Below are positions 54,201 through 64,000 of a DNA stretch of 64,000 nucleotides, piece after piece (the first letter of the stretch is position 1; every line of letters begins with the position of its first letter). The notes below the pieces were generated by a model, which did not search any database, had not been told where the DNA came from, and worked only from the letters and a program-made list of their open reading frames with translations. The stretch comes from Castor canadensis (Eukaryota; Chordata; Mammalia; Rodentia; Castoridae), in contig NC_133397.1 in assembly GCF_047511655.1 (NCBI RefSeq), forward strand, positions 129,106,308 through 129,170,307, written 5' to 3'. Made by a program: the position numbers and the translations under genes.

Positions 54201-57200
54201 AAGATTACATTAGTTTTTAACAGCCACAGTATGTGGTTTGTTCACATTAACCTTTGGCAGAGCCGGGGGCTGGACTCAGGCCTTGAACTTCTCTGCTATG
54301 GCAGGCACTCTACCACTTGAGCCACTCTGCCCGCCCCATGTTAAGCTTTTAGCTAGTTAATTCTATATTCTTCCTGTTTTTCCCTTCTTACCCCAAATCT
54401 GAAATCCTGCTAGATGAACTGTTATCAAATCGAATGTCCTGTATCATGTATCTGTCTATGGTCATAACTGAAGCAGAACTTTATAAATGATGTTAATTAG
54501 ATTCTAGTTTAAGCTCAGATTTTCTAGATGATCTTTTCTCTGGATTCTGACATCTTTTTCCTAAGAGAACTCTGAGGCCCTTCATTAGTCTCCTTCAGGA
54601 ATTTTGTTAGCTTTTCAATCAATTACAAATCCACTTTAACTTTTACTTTAATTCATTCACAGTTCACTATCTTAAATCAAGTTATACTATGTCTACAGTC
54701 AAAGCAGTTTTGCCAACATTATCTAACAAACAAACCAGAGGTTGGGCATGGTGGTACACACCTATAAATAATCTCAGCTACTTGGGGGCAGAGGTAAGAA
54801 GACTGAGGTATGAGGCCACACTGGGTAAAATCGCAAGACACTATCTGAAAAGCAAACTGAAAAGCAAAAAGGACTCAAATAGTAGAGTGCTTGCCTCACA
54901 AACAAAGTCCTGAGTTCAATCCCCAGTACCACAAATTTTGCTACAAATCAATAACAAAAATGACCTAATTTCTGAGACCCACTCCGTTTTACTGTAGACA
55001 TAGTTCAGACTCTTTAATTATCAATATTGCATTTGACGTCACAGGCTTAAGTATGTCAACAGGTAAAGTCATGATTTGCCAACCTAAATGCTACAAGTTG
55101 ACGTGTAACACTTAGGGTCCCAAGTATTGCTGCTATCAGATCTTATTATTTTCACCACCTTTACTACACTCTACTTTCCTCTAGCCTTATTTCTGCCATT
55201 GTATTTAGATTGGTTTCATCTATGCCTTTCTCCCTGTCTCCTCGAAAAGTAAGGTAGCATTCTATATGGTCTTCTCCTATCAACTTCAGGACTTTAAAAT
55301 TCTAAGACCCAATTAATAGGAAGTGGGTTATAACTAGGACTTTAAAATCACATTAGGAATCAAAGACAACTGACAACAGGCAGATTCCAAAAGATATTAG
55401 TATCTCATTTTAAACTTCCTGAAAGTAATGTGGTGCAACAGTGACACTTTGAATAAAACCTCAAGAAATCCTTTGCTATGGTATCAAGTGTTACATTATT
55501 ATATTAAATGTTTTTATTATCTCAAAGAATTATTTTAAAACATGGAGATTCTTCAAAAAACTACACTCAGTGTACATGATAATCATAAAGGTACTAAGTC
55601 AAAAGGATGTACAAAGACCACATAGGGAAACATGACATAAAACTCATTATCTTTCGATTTAAAGTTCTAACTTTCCTTCACAGCAAGCCTATAAAATAGT
55701 CAACTAAGAAAAAAGATTCATGACACATGTAAAGTTACACTTGCCTTTCAGTATGAAAGAATTATCTCCAACAACTTTAATATTTTCAAACTTCTGTTAT
55801 TAAAAGTCACGGCTTAGTGACAATGCTGAGTCAGTGTAGGTGCCTCAACGTAACTAATGTACTTCTTGCTATGGGCTGTTGACAATGGGGGAGGCAGCGC
55901 GTGTGCACGTGCATGCACACGTGTGTGCACACCCTCCTCAATTTTGCTGCTCTTGAAGCACCTTTAAATAAAAGATTACAGTATTTCCTTTACGACAACT
56001 GCCCTCAAAGCACAGTATATTAAATAGAATACCATTCATTTGATGTAGAAGTATAGCAAGTAATTAAATAGGTAAATAAGTACTTACTAGGTTTCCAAAA
56101 TAATGCAAATACAATTAAACTTTAGCTAGTATCATCACATATAAAATTAAGTTTTCATTCAAAGTTCAGGAGTGGCTAGGTGTGCAAAATATATTTACAA
56201 GTAAAATGCCATTTAAAGTGATCTCAATCAACTTCTAACATTATCATAAGACTTTTTCCTTTCACCTGAGCAAGTAGAGGGAGGAAACTGTACATTTATG
56301 AGAAAGTAAAATCCTAACTTTTTAGAAGAGAAATTTCTAGGGCAAGAGATGTATCATACAGTCCATGTTACTTGTAAGAACTGATGCTCAAATGATGAAT
56401 ACTTCAAGGCATTCAATTACAGAATGTAAATAATACAGTACATTTTACATACATTATTTCCCATGTTTTGAAAATTTAATGGCATTTTATAGAAAGAATA
56501 AAACAAAAGAATGTTAACCTAAGTTTAGATTATCAACAAAATAAACTCCAGTTAACCAAATATTTACTATTCAAATAATTTGGAATGATCCATTATTTTT
56601 AGTATCTGTTTCATATATCTGTAACTACATTTAAAAATAAATGAGGGAGGTATGATGCTATACGCCTGCAATCTCAGAACTTGGGAGGCTTAAACAAGAG
56701 GATCATGAGTTCGAGGCCAGCCTGGGCTACATGATTAGATCCTATCTCAAAAGGAAAAAATTTTAAAAGTAAACTAAATAAAAAACACTAAGTAAACATT
56801 TTTTGGCAGAAATGTTAGGCTCTCTTTACTATTGTACCTTAAAGTCTAGTTACAATTATACTATAAAGACATAAAAAATTAATAATTAAAAACATGAACA
56901 TCAATCTGTCAATAACTAGTCTGTCAACAAGATAGCTAGTATAATAAATCTGAATATTTTCTTATTTTAATGAAGAGAAGTAACAGTGCAAAATGATTAG
57001 AAGTTACTAAATGGATACACTCCTTTTGAAAAAACATAATTTTTTTTTAACTTTCTTTGGGGGGGTGGGTTGTTGCTTGGGGGTGAACCTAGGCCTCAGG
57101 CATGTCAGGCAAGTGCTCTACAACTTGGTTACATTCCTAGACTCACTTTTTCTTTTTTCTAAGACACAAGTATATAAACTGCAGATAACTACAACAGGTA

Positions 57201-60200
57201 TTTACTTGACAAATACTTTATAGTATACAAGAGCACTTGAACTGGATGTAAGATACCTGAAATTCATAAATGAAACTTTTCTTTAAAAATAAAGTTTAAA
57301 TTAATAAAATATGGTACAGCTAAAGATTTTTCTTTGTGTACCCACTATCTACATATCATGTAAGTAGTGCAGAACCTCTTCATGTTACACAAGGTGTACT
57401 AACAGTTATACAGATGTGTCTGCATATGAAGTGGTGAAAGAACCATGGCTGCGAAGAATTTTAAAATGAAAGCATTAGAACAGGAAATTTTAGAGTAACT
57501 GTAAAGAACACAATGGTTGCTACCAGTGCCTTACATCTACTTTTTTCTCTTATTACTACTGATTTTTTTAAATTTATCAAATTTCTATGTCATCTACTTG
57601 CTCTCAAACTTCATTTTTAAAAAAGCATCTAGGGTTGGGGTGTAGCTCAGTGGTAGAGCACTTGCCTAGCTCTGGGTTTGATCCCAGTACCAAAAAAGAT
57701 CAAAAAACAGCATCTAATAGAAAACAGGAATTGTCATTATAGCCTAATATCTAACACTCAAAACAACTGTGTCAGGCTCAAGTGGGTAGAGCACCTACCT
57801 AGCAAGCGTGAGGCCCTGAGTTCAAACCCCACACCTCCAAATTAAAAAAATAAACCTCCAGGAAAAAAAAAAAAAACACAAAACTTTATGTCAATTGAAT
57901 GTGATACTTACATACCATGTGGGAATTTGTTTTGCTTTGTGTAGCTGATATTCCAACTAAACAAATGAGTACTGTGCTCTCCCATGCCCCATAAAACTTC
58001 AAAAACATTCTTGATATCCTATTTCATATGACTCTCATGTCTAAAAGCTACAAATGCAGAAGTTCTTCCTAAATTTCAAATCAATTTGCACAAATTTTAC
58101 GTTAAAAAACAGTGCACTATAATACACACATCTAACTTCATAAAGTATAGAACAATTTTTTAGTTTTCAACTAAGAGTATTTAATCTGTACTTTAATTTT
58201 ATATAAACGCTAAGAATAAGATTACTCTAATTTCTTTCTTCTTTGTGTTGCTCTAGTCTCAAAATTTTTTTCAATGAACATTACATTATATTCCTTTTTG
58301 CTAAGGTGGTTATTCTTCAGAAATGAAAAGCAAAACCAGAGTGTCTGAATGAGGGTGATCTCCAGCTCAGGTGGGTTTATTCTGTAAATCTTTTCTTTTT
58401 CTTTATTCTTGTATTCTTATGTGCATACACTGCTGGGGCCATCTGGAAATCTTTATTTTAATACCACTGAATTCCTCCACTCCTGGAGGACAGAAACATA
58501 TAAGGGAGTACGCAAACAGCTATATCTCTACCTGTATAGAACTTAGAAAAAAGGAGGTGAACGCATGAGTAAGATTCCAAAACAAAGGATCTTTCCCACT
58601 CCTCTACCTTTACTGCAAAGCCTCTCACTTCAGAACATGGAAGAAGCAGTTAATTTACTTCCTCCATCTATAATCTTCCAGAATCAACAGGCAACAAACA
58701 GGAAGATGAGAGCTCCTGTTGATGTCCTTACCAAGGTTATTTCTCCCAGAACTAAAAATAAAATTCAACTTTAGTTGTCTGACTTATACATGTGTCTTAT
58801 TTGTTTTTATAAAAACAAAACAAAACAAAAAAGACATCAAGTAGCTAATTAGATTAGCTCTAAAATGACCTACCTCTCCGGGGTGTAATCTATCCCAGTT
58901 TTCATTAATGTATGTCATAAGCTCAAGTTCAGAATCAAAGTATTTCTTCTTGTGAATAACACTTAGGTTGTAAAGGCATAGGTGTGCTATATCTACCCTG
59001 GAATCCAAAAATAATCAAAATATACGAAAACAGTGTTTTGGGTTATTGGTAAGAAATCACACAATTTCTTAATAAAACCAGTACAATTAAAGATCTATAA
59101 TGAAGTACTTAGGCAATAGAGGGTCAATATCCTCAGTCATATTCGCAGTATGATAAATCATTACACATGAAAGACTGGAAAACATTAGCTAAGCATTTAC
59201 TTATCCTGAATAGTAATTACAAACTAAAAGATATCTGAATTACTTCTTAAAATTCATTCAAAGAGAAAATAATTTACAATCAAGATTTTTGTGTTGTTAC
59301 TGTTAACATGCATCAGCTACATAGCAGAGCACACTTCACTAGGCTGTATCTTATCTGTTTCTAAAATACAGAAAACACAGTAAAAAACTGTGAATATCTG
59401 AAGTACTTCATTAGTAATACTCCATAATTCATCACACTTCCCACACCCTAATAAGAATTCTACACTGCAACAGAAGCTATTGTATTTGTTTAACCTGTCT
59501 CCCATACTATATGCTATTCTGAAGACACAAAAGAACTGAAAACAATTTAAGATCTAAATGATGTCTGAAAGCTGTATTTATGTCTTATTAATTTAGCAAT
59601 AAAAGTGGGTAATCCTTGGTAAAGATGGCATAACCCTTGAAGATAAATAAAAGAAATAAGGGCAGACATAGAGAAGTTTTATTTAAGCCAAGTAAAAACA
59701 TACAAGTTTCACATAGTAGGTTTAAAAATCTGGCCTCCCCCCCACCCCACCAAAAACAGAAATGTCCTGCTTACCACTGTAACGGTAGACGTTTGAGGTA
59801 TTCTGGTCCAGAACTGCAGACAGAGCAAATAAATGTATAAAACCTACGGGGGAGAAAGAAAAGCTTTGAGTAATTAATTAACAATTATAGCACGCATTAA
59901 GAACATGAAGACCAACAGCTTATGTGAGAACAGATACTCAAAGCAAAATGTAATTTCAATATAACGCTGTGTAATTTAAAGAACTTCTTCTCCAGTAATA
60001 GCTCATGTCTGGGGGTAAGGAGAATTTCTTTAACTATTAGAGACCTTTGAAGTTCACACACAGGTTTCTAAGTAGACACAGTTTATAATACTGGCTTGAA
60101 AACGGAGATAGCTGTTCTTATAGAGATTTTTTTATTCAATGCTCGAAATAAGGCAAGATCAGAGCAAAGGACAAAATATGACTTCCCTAAGATCAAAAAG

Positions 60201-63200
60201 ACATTAGTGCTTGTACATGCCAAGACTTAAAACCCAGATTTTAATTCCAAATTTACTGTTCTATCTCTGATTTTTCTTCCTAGAGCTCACTATGCTATCC
60301 CAATATAGAAAGCATATTATGTTTGCCTTTAGAAATTCCATATGCCGAAGGTATAAACTGTCTGTAATAAGGTCCTGCAGCCTTTTCCAATTCTGTCATA
60401 TAGTCCCTTTGAGGTTCTTGAAAGGAAGGTACCAATGAGAAGAGACTAGACTACAATGGGGTAACAGAAGTAAGTGTAATCGCTGGCAACACTTAAACGC
60501 TTTCTGGAATAACATCTAAAAGCATGAAAATTATGTCTTTTAAATTTAAAATATATTACTCAGTATTTTCCATCTGAGGTGATTCCTTCGCAAATCACCG
60601 TTAAAACTGTTTTGGAAATCTGAAACCACAAAAATAACCACAACTACAAAGCCACAAAAATAAACAGTGAAGTTCAAATGCTCTTCTTACCTATCTCCAA
60701 ATAACATTGGCTTTTGAAGGCATTGCACACAAGCCTCGTGAAACCACTGCTTACATTTGCAGCACTGTAGCATCTTTAAATACCAGCTATAAGAAAAAAG
60801 TTAAGATTAAAAAAAATTTCTTTTTTTTGGTTGCTTCTTGAGACAGTCTCACTGTGTTCCAGGCTAGCCTTGAGTTTGTTATCCTTCTTTCTCACCCTCC
60901 TGAGTACTGGAATTGTATCTCTTTTATAAGTAAGTGGTTCTAAACACTAGAGAGAATTGTTTTACCGCTTGAGTCACTCTGCCAGTGAGAGAGTTGTTTT
61001 ATAAACTTACAGGTGACCAAAAGGTGAGGAGAGTTACAGAAATATTAAATTAAATTAATTAGTATTCCATATGATCAGAGATGAGTTAGAATGCAGAAGT
61101 AAAATTCAGTAATTTACATATACATTTTCGTTGCTGATCACATTATATACCCTGCCAGTACCCTGTCATGTTTTTTTTTTCTTTTTCTGTTGGCAGTACT
61201 GGGGTTTGACCTGAGAGGACCTCATGGTTGCTAGGCAGGTGCTCTACCACTGAGCCACTCCACCAGCCCAACATGCCTGCCTTAAAAGTAGTACAGAATC
61301 TGATAAGGAAGACACAAGAAATCAGTTACAATTTTTTTCTTTTTTTCAGGAAAAAAAAATGTAGCATAACCTTATATAGTACAAATTGGCTTATATTTAA
61401 ATAAAAAAAAAGAGGAAGAAGAAGAAGAAAAGGGAGAGCAGGGGTGGAGGGAAGAGAAGAAGAAAATGGAGAGCAGGGGTGGAGGGTAGAGAAGAAGTAG
61501 AAAAGGGAGAGCAGGGGCGGAGGGTAGAGAAGAGAATCGAGAGGATATGGCAGAATGTCTGAAACTACAGGCACAACGCCTGGGGCCCTGGCAGCCCACT
61601 AAGTCATCATATTCTGTCACATTATTTCCAGAAACACTGTTTTTCAATGACAGCACTACACTTCAAGAGTAACCTTCAAATACTAGAAAGCAACAAAGAC
61701 AGAGTTTGGAAATTATATCATAAAGAAATCATATCATAAGCCAGGTGCCAGTGGCTCCTAGCTACTCAGGAGGCAGAGATCAGGAGGGCTGAAGTTCAAA
61801 GCCAGCCCAAGCAAATAGTTCACAAGACCTTATCTCGAAAAACAGTTGGTGGAGTAGCTCAAGGTGCAAACCCTGAATTCAAACCCCCGCACTCCATGGG
61901 AATGGAGATTTGTCAGGAAAAGAGAACTGTTTTTATATTATTGCTACATAGGCCACCTAAGTATTTTAAGATTTTATATCTTTAACAGATAAAAACATGC
62001 ACAGTTTCAAAGGCAGAAATAGGAACAGTGTTTAGAAGTAAAAGTAAATTGCTAAGTATTCTTAATTAGAACTCTGGTTTGTTAACTTAGTCAAACTTAA
62101 TGAAAAACATGAACAAAACTACAGTGTAATTATGGATGTGTAATTAACTAGAATAGACAATGTGGAATGATTTCATTTTACAGACATGTTAGATAATAAC
62201 AACTATGGTGGCTATCAAAGTATCTGAGAGCCCTAAATAAGAAACAAAACAAACATAACATGCAAGCACTCTGTGCACATGCTTACTGTGAAGGTTCAAG
62301 TATCCTAATTAAAGATTAAATACCCTGGCTATCAATATTTTGGCTAACAAGTCTCACTTGTAACTCTCTTGTAATTCCATCTGGATGGAATATTTTTCAA
62401 TTAAAAACTTAGAAAACTATTTGGTAGCTTCTTCTGAAAATGATTTATATGTATTCCTAAAAAATGGACATCACTGAGGTGTGGTGGTATATGACTACAA
62501 TCCCAACAACTCAGAGGCGAAGATCAGGAGGATCCTGTTCAAAAGCAGGCAACAAAAGATTAGCAAAATCCCATCTCAACCAGTAAACCAGGCATGATGG
62601 CACAGCCTGCATGGGAACACAGATAAGACATATTTCAGACCAAGCTGGCCCCAGGCAAAAACACCAAAAAATAATGAAAGCATAATAAAAGGGCAAGGGA
62701 CATGGATCAAAAGGTAGGGGCCTGCCTGGCAAGCACAAGGCCAAATTCAAACCCAAAAAACTTTTTAAAAGAAAAAAAAAGAAAAAAGTTAAAAGAAAAA
62801 AGGGGAGAATAATAAGGCATATACTTTTTAAAAAGTCCCAGAGACTGAACCTAAGGTTTAACCAAAATCTATCTCTTACTCTCTCATTCAAATAGTACTA
62901 CATGCACCAATTTCTAAATGGGCAATCACATGAAATATGACATCCAATGAAACTAACTAAATTTCAGACTGGACAGTAGGCCTCCGCAGTAAATATTCTT
63001 CCTCCATGGTTTATTTTACAAGGTATATGGACATTTACATTTCATTTTACATTCTCAGAACAAGCTATTATCCTAATAAGATTTTTAAAATTATACAGAT
63101 ATGATAAGCAAAAACAAAGATGAGAATTTTGTGTGTGAGTAATAATGAGAAATCCTTCCCATAGTTTTTGTTATTGATACTTTCATGCATTTGCAATTCA

Positions 63201-64000
63201 CTATCACTCCTACACAATGATCAGTGGAGTAAGACAAGCCAAGCATGGTGGCACATGCCTGTAATCTCATGACTCAGGAGGCTGAGGTAGTGGGTCAAAA
63301 GTTTTGAGGCCAGCCTGGGATACATGGGTAGACTGTGTGTTTCAAATGCAATAGCAACAAACAAAATAACAATAAAACACTGTAAACAAATCAAAGTTAC
63401 TTAAAGAGCATTACTAACTGTGTTTACTTACTCTCCAGGGCCTCCGCAATAGCAGTAACACTGCTGGACGTTGGTTTTGTGACCTGCATCCCACTCAAGG
63501 TCTGCCACACTGTAGGGTAATGTCTGCTTCATGACTTGCAAAGCTTTGGCATTTGGTCCTTTCTTAAGCGCACCACCCCTCTATACGTTAGAGGGAAAAA
63601 ATGTATTTGAAAAAGTGAGTGCTAAAATATTAAACACAATCCTATAATTTATGTTTCTATAATTTAAAATGCCTGACACTTCTAAAAAGTTCTATCCTAA
63701 ATTTCTAATGTAACATAAACGGATCTAATTGATAACTTATTTTTTATCCTTTCAAATTATTCCCCAAGTCCCTTACCACTGTCATAAAGTACAGGAAGGA
63801 ACTACAGTATCATTAAACAATAGACAGCAACTCTCTTTAACCAGCACTGATTGCTTCTTTCATCCAAGTAAGTTTTCTATGTACACAACCATTATAACGA
63901 TAGTGTCTTACAAATTCCATTTAGGGCTTAAGCCCAAAACACTAAAAGATACCTTTGTTGTTGTTGCAAAAACACACTGTCGACAGAGCCATTTTTCATC
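44899..64000 (-). CDS. MTF2: MTF2 (Polycomb-like 2), C-terminal three-quarters, eleven coding exons
   Basis: Metal-response element-binding transcription factor 2, a nuclear Polycomb-like accessory subunit of PRC2. It binds unmethylated CpG DNA and H3K36me3 and recruits or stimulates EZH2 methylation of H3K27. The exons (right to left) 63953-64000, 63432-63580, 60691-60786, 59775-59843, 58874-58997, 52950-53017, 51094-51264, 47285-47390, 47106-47158, 46890-46994 and 44899-45256 join in frame to 448 codons plus TGA. They correspond to about residues 146-593 of the 593-residue family protein. Order: end of PHD1 (CRQC), PHD2 (Cys-rich, with HEAC and CSVC), the extended winged-helix DNA-binding region with a Lys-rich turn ([11 protein letters not shown]), a basic/Ser-rich linker ([24 protein letters not shown]), and a C-terminal chromo-like domain that binds SUZ12 ([11 protein letters not shown] end). 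The Tudor domain and start codon lie beyond the right edge. All borders are AG/GT. Confidence 0.97.
45311..45605 (-). repeat. Long composite SINE
   Basis: ID part (agaactcagggacttgtgct), then two B1-like modules (ccaggctggtctggacctta; cgggctggcctccaacacta). Confidence 0.83.
45620..45708 (-). repeat. ID-type SINE
   Basis: ggtggtactggggtttgaac, then ccacttgagccactccacca; near consensus. Confidence 0.92.
45740..45905 (+). repeat. MIR element
   Basis: ctactcatctataaaatgga and the downstream gttttagagattaaataaa are typical of the 3' half of MIR. Cut by the SINE at 45909. Confidence 0.72.
45909..46112 (+). repeat. B1-ID composite SINE with target duplication
   Basis: gccaggcactgtggctccca, then gttcaaagccagctccggca and gagttcaagccccagtacta. 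Flanked by ttagcata at 45901-45908 and 46113-46120. Confidence 0.93.
46196..46386 (-). repeat. B1-ID composite SINE
   Basis: agtactggggctttaattca, then ctcgtggaccatttgcccgg and agtagccaggattacaggtg. Confidence 0.9.
46890..46994 (-). CDS. MTF2: MTF2 exon j: Ser/Thr-rich
   Basis: Acceptor ttgtctcag, donor TATGG|gtagat. Encodes [20 protein letters not shown] and on to SISRHYG. Confidence 0.94.
47106..47158 (-). CDS. MTF2: MTF2 exon i: 53-nt microexon-like
   Basis: Acceptor with a C8 run then ag (47159-47168); donor TATAGG|gtaaat. Encodes [17 protein letters not shown] plus two bases. Flanking phases agree with its neighbours. Confidence 0.92.
47285..47390 (-). CDS. MTF2: MTF2 exon h: basic linker
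   Basis: Acceptor tgttttag, donor TTTG|gtaaga. Encodes [20 protein letters not shown], then [21 protein letters not shown] resembles an AT-hook-like basic patch. Confidence 0.95.
49531..49861 (-). repeat. Long composite SINE
   Basis: ID part (ggtattggtgtttgaactca), then two B1-like modules ending ctgagattatagctgtgaac and gtagctggggattacatgtg. Confidence 0.87.
50130..50640 (+). mobile_element. LINE-2 (L2) 3' remnant
   Basis: Decayed but with the L2 word order: agtccaaccaattctgcctcc, aatcgatcctctctccacttc, gaccctgcatgaccaagatat, cctggaacatttttccctt, ctctcactcttttacatctt. Confidence 0.65.
51094..51264 (-). CDS. MTF2: MTF2 exon g: Lys-rich winged-helix loop
   Basis: Acceptor aatttag, donor CAAG|gtaaaa. 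Encodes [20 protein letters not shown], then a flexible linker ending [10 protein letters not shown]. Confidence 0.96.
51265..52949 (-). other. MTF2: MTF2 intron between exons f and g
   Basis: Contains the nested B1 pair (51492-51766); otherwise AT-rich unique DNA. Confidence 0.85.
51492..51766 (+). repeat. B1 SINE interrupted by an antisense B1
   Basis: Outer sense B1: gccaggtatggatgtgtggc up to ttgaacccagg, resuming at aggtcaacctgagcaatata. An antisense B1 with poly-T head (51568-51695; gtaagccaggctggcctcaa) sits in its middle. Confidence 0.83.
52950..53017 (-). CDS. MTF2: MTF2 exon f
   Basis: Acceptor cttcacag, donor CCAT|gtaagt. Encodes [20 protein letters not shown] and KTM. Confidence 0.96.
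53095..53215 (+). repeat. MIR element
   Basis: tagttccagaccatgtgacc, then ttaaatctctcagggcttat; the spacing fits MIR. Confidence 0.72.
53690..53880. repeat. Ancient repeat of the MIR/MER type
   Basis: Contains ctccagctctattttacagc and ggacacagctagaatctgaa; family unresolved. Confidence 0.5.
54251..54338 (-). repeat. ID-type SINE
   Basis: ttggcagagccgggggctgg, then taccacttgagccactctgc. Confidence 0.85.
54740..54933 (+). repeat. B1-ID composite SINE
   Basis: ttgggcatggtggtacacac, then a decayed B1 body and gagttcaatccccagtacca. Confidence 0.87.
55897..55932. repeat. 36-bp perfectly alternating purine-pyrimidine tract
   Basis: Starts gcgcgtgtgcacgtgcatgc and continues in GT/CA steps with no break in alternation; Z-DNA-prone. 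Confidence 0.95.
56643..56760 (+). repeat. B1 SINE
   Basis: tatgatgctatacgcctgca, then gttcgaggccagcctgggct. Confidence 0.9.
57050..57143 (-). repeat. ID-type SINE (decayed)
   Basis: cttgggggtgaacctaggcc, then gcaagtgctctacaacttgg. Confidence 0.78.
57632..57708 (+). repeat. ID SINE with target duplication
   Basis: gggttggggtgtagctcagt, then gggtttgatcccagtaccaa; closer to the ancestral ID than other copies. Flanked by agcatcta at 57624-57631 and 57709-57716. Confidence 0.92.
57771..57848 (+). repeat. ID-type SINE, 5'-shortened
   Basis: gtcaggctcaagtgggtaga, then gagttcaaaccccacacctc. Confidence 0.88.
58874..58997 (-). CDS. MTF2: MTF2 exon e: extended homologous region
   Basis: Acceptor gattccag, donor GAG|gtaggt. 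Encodes [18 protein letters not shown] through NWDRLHPGE. Part of the winged-helix region contacting CpG DNA in the family. Confidence 0.96.
58998..59774 (-). other. MTF2: MTF2 intron between exons d and e
   Basis: 777 bp of AT-rich unique DNA; nothing recognised. Confidence 0.88.
59775..59843 (-). CDS. MTF2: MTF2 exon d: PHD2 end
   Basis: Acceptor cccgtag, donor CAGTG|gtaagc. Encodes [20 protein letters not shown]; 69 nt. Confidence 0.96.
59844..60690 (-). other. MTF2: MTF2 intron between exons c and d
   Basis: Unique AT-rich DNA with a possible MIR scrap near 60140-60260; no SINE and no exon. Confidence 0.85.
60691..60786 (-). CDS. MTF2: MTF2 exon c: PHD2 core
   Basis: Acceptor cttatag, donor ATAG|gtaaga. 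Encodes [20 protein letters not shown], with the PHD zinc ligands and aromatic WFH. Confidence 0.96.
60815..60922 (-). repeat. B1 SINE (diverged)
   Basis: agacagtctcactgtgttcc, then ctcctgagtactggaattgt. Confidence 0.78.
61178..61270 (-). repeat. ID-type SINE
   Basis: ttggcagtactggggtttga, then ctaccactgagccactccac. Confidence 0.9.
61408..61545 (+). repeat. Homopurine minisatellite, three units of 35-38 bp
   Basis: The core ggagagcaggggtggaggg recurs starting at 61433, 61468 and 61506, joined by GAA-rich spacers. Nearly all purine on the plus strand. Confidence 0.92.
61738..61900 (+). repeat. B1-ID composite SINE
   Basis: aagccaggtgccagtggctc, then gttcaaagccagcccaagca and gaattcaaacccccgcactc. 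Confidence 0.87.
62471..62762 (+). repeat. Long composite SINE
   Basis: First module gaggtgtggtggtatatgac, second accaggcatgatggcacagc, ID part ending gccaaattcaaacccaaaaa. Confidence 0.82.
63237..63375 (+). repeat. B1 SINE
   Basis: aagcatggtggcacatgcct, then tgaggccagcctgggataca, with a CAA-rich tail. Confidence 0.9.
63432..63580 (-). CDS. MTF2: MTF2 exon b: inter-PHD linker and PHD2 start
   Basis: Acceptor gtatag at 63581, donor GGAGA|gtaagt. Encodes [20 protein letters not shown] through [11 protein letters not shown]; 149 nt, phase 2 at the end. Confidence 0.96.
63581..63952 (-). other. MTF2: MTF2 intron between exons a and b
   Basis: 372 bp of AT-rich unique DNA with a polypyrimidine acceptor; nothing else seen. 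Confidence 0.92.
63953..64000 (-). CDS. MTF2: MTF2 exon a (partial): end of PHD finger 1
   Basis: Encodes [16 protein letters not shown]; donor AAG|gtatct at 63953/63952. CxxC gives the last zinc ligands of PHD1. Cut by the window edge. Confidence 0.96.

Larger units (their letters stand above)
53018..58873 (-). other. MTF2: MTF2 intron between exons e and f
   Basis: 5.9 kb with MIR-like DNA (53095-53215; 53690-53880), SINEs (54251-54338, 54740-54933, 56643-56760, 57050-57143, 57632-57708, 57771-57848) and an alternating purine-pyrimidine tract (55897-55932). No exon was seen. Confidence 0.84.
60787..63431 (-). other. MTF2: MTF2 intron between exons b and c
   Basis: SINEs at 60815-60922, 61178-61270, 61738-61900, 62471-62762 and 63237-63375, and a homopurine minisatellite (61408-61545). 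No exon was seen. Confidence 0.85.

Noticed and set aside
61408-61545. CRISPR-like spaced repeat
   Set aside because: Three low-complexity purine units with no unique spacers in a mammalian intron; it is a minisatellite.
62511-62891. 126-codon minus-strand ORF
   Set aside because: It runs through a composite SINE and its A-rich tail (poly-Phe/Leu), typical of a repeat-derived frame.

Overview
This is nuclear DNA of a placental mammal, most likely a rodent. Introns have GT-AG borders, the interspersed repeats are mammalian (L1, L2, MIR, 7SL-derived B1), and the dominant SINE is a B1-like module joined to a tRNA-derived ID-type module. The recurrent ID form (short conserved core reading gagttcaaaccccagtacc) points to a beaver-like or other castorimorph rodent. 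That species guess is inference. The window is a conserved three-gene block recognised from its proteins: CCDC18 (minus), TMED5 (plus), MTF2 (minus), the same neighbours and relative orientations as in human 1p22. No prokaryotic system, CRISPR array or operon is present. Layout: 1-5,975 holds the first three coding exons of CCDC18 on the minus strand (at 5,840-5,975, 4,709-4,883 and 2,392-2,553); the rest of that gene lies beyond the left edge. 5,976-15,535 is the presumed first intron of CCDC18. It contains a 7.1 kb, heavily broken endogenous retrovirus on the plus strand (6,942-14,046), antisense to CCDC18. The provirus has two LTRs of about 400 bp, a primer-binding-like site, gag, pro, RT, RNase H, integrase and env remnants, and a 5'-truncated L1 inserted into its RT with a 14-bp target duplication. 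About 15,140-16,460 is a CpG island acting as the shared head-to-head promoter of CCDC18 and TMED5. TMED5 is complete in four coding exons (16,025-32,112; 225 residues) and is followed by a 3' UTR with several AATAAA signals. 36.4-42.7 kb is repeat-rich tail-to-tail intergenic DNA. MTF2 then occupies 42.7-64.0 kb on the minus strand: its 3' UTR and last eleven coding exons (448 codons plus stop), running from the end of PHD finger 1 to the C-terminal chromo-like domain; its 5' exons are beyond the right edge. The proteins work in separate pathways: CCDC18 is a long coiled-coil protein, TMED5 a p24 cargo receptor of the early secretory pathway, and MTF2/PCL2 a Polycomb-like accessory subunit of PRC2. 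Their adjacency is conserved synteny, with only CCDC18 and TMED5 sharing a promoter. Features of most interest are the SINE whose insertion duplicated sequence at the TMED5 exon 3 splice donor, the provirus with a class I-like pol but two zinc knuckles and a tRNA-Lys-like primer site, an LTR reading frame open in both LTRs, recurrent three-module SINEs, and several non-B-DNA-prone tracts. Repeat borders were read by eye and are approximate unless a target-site duplication fixes them.
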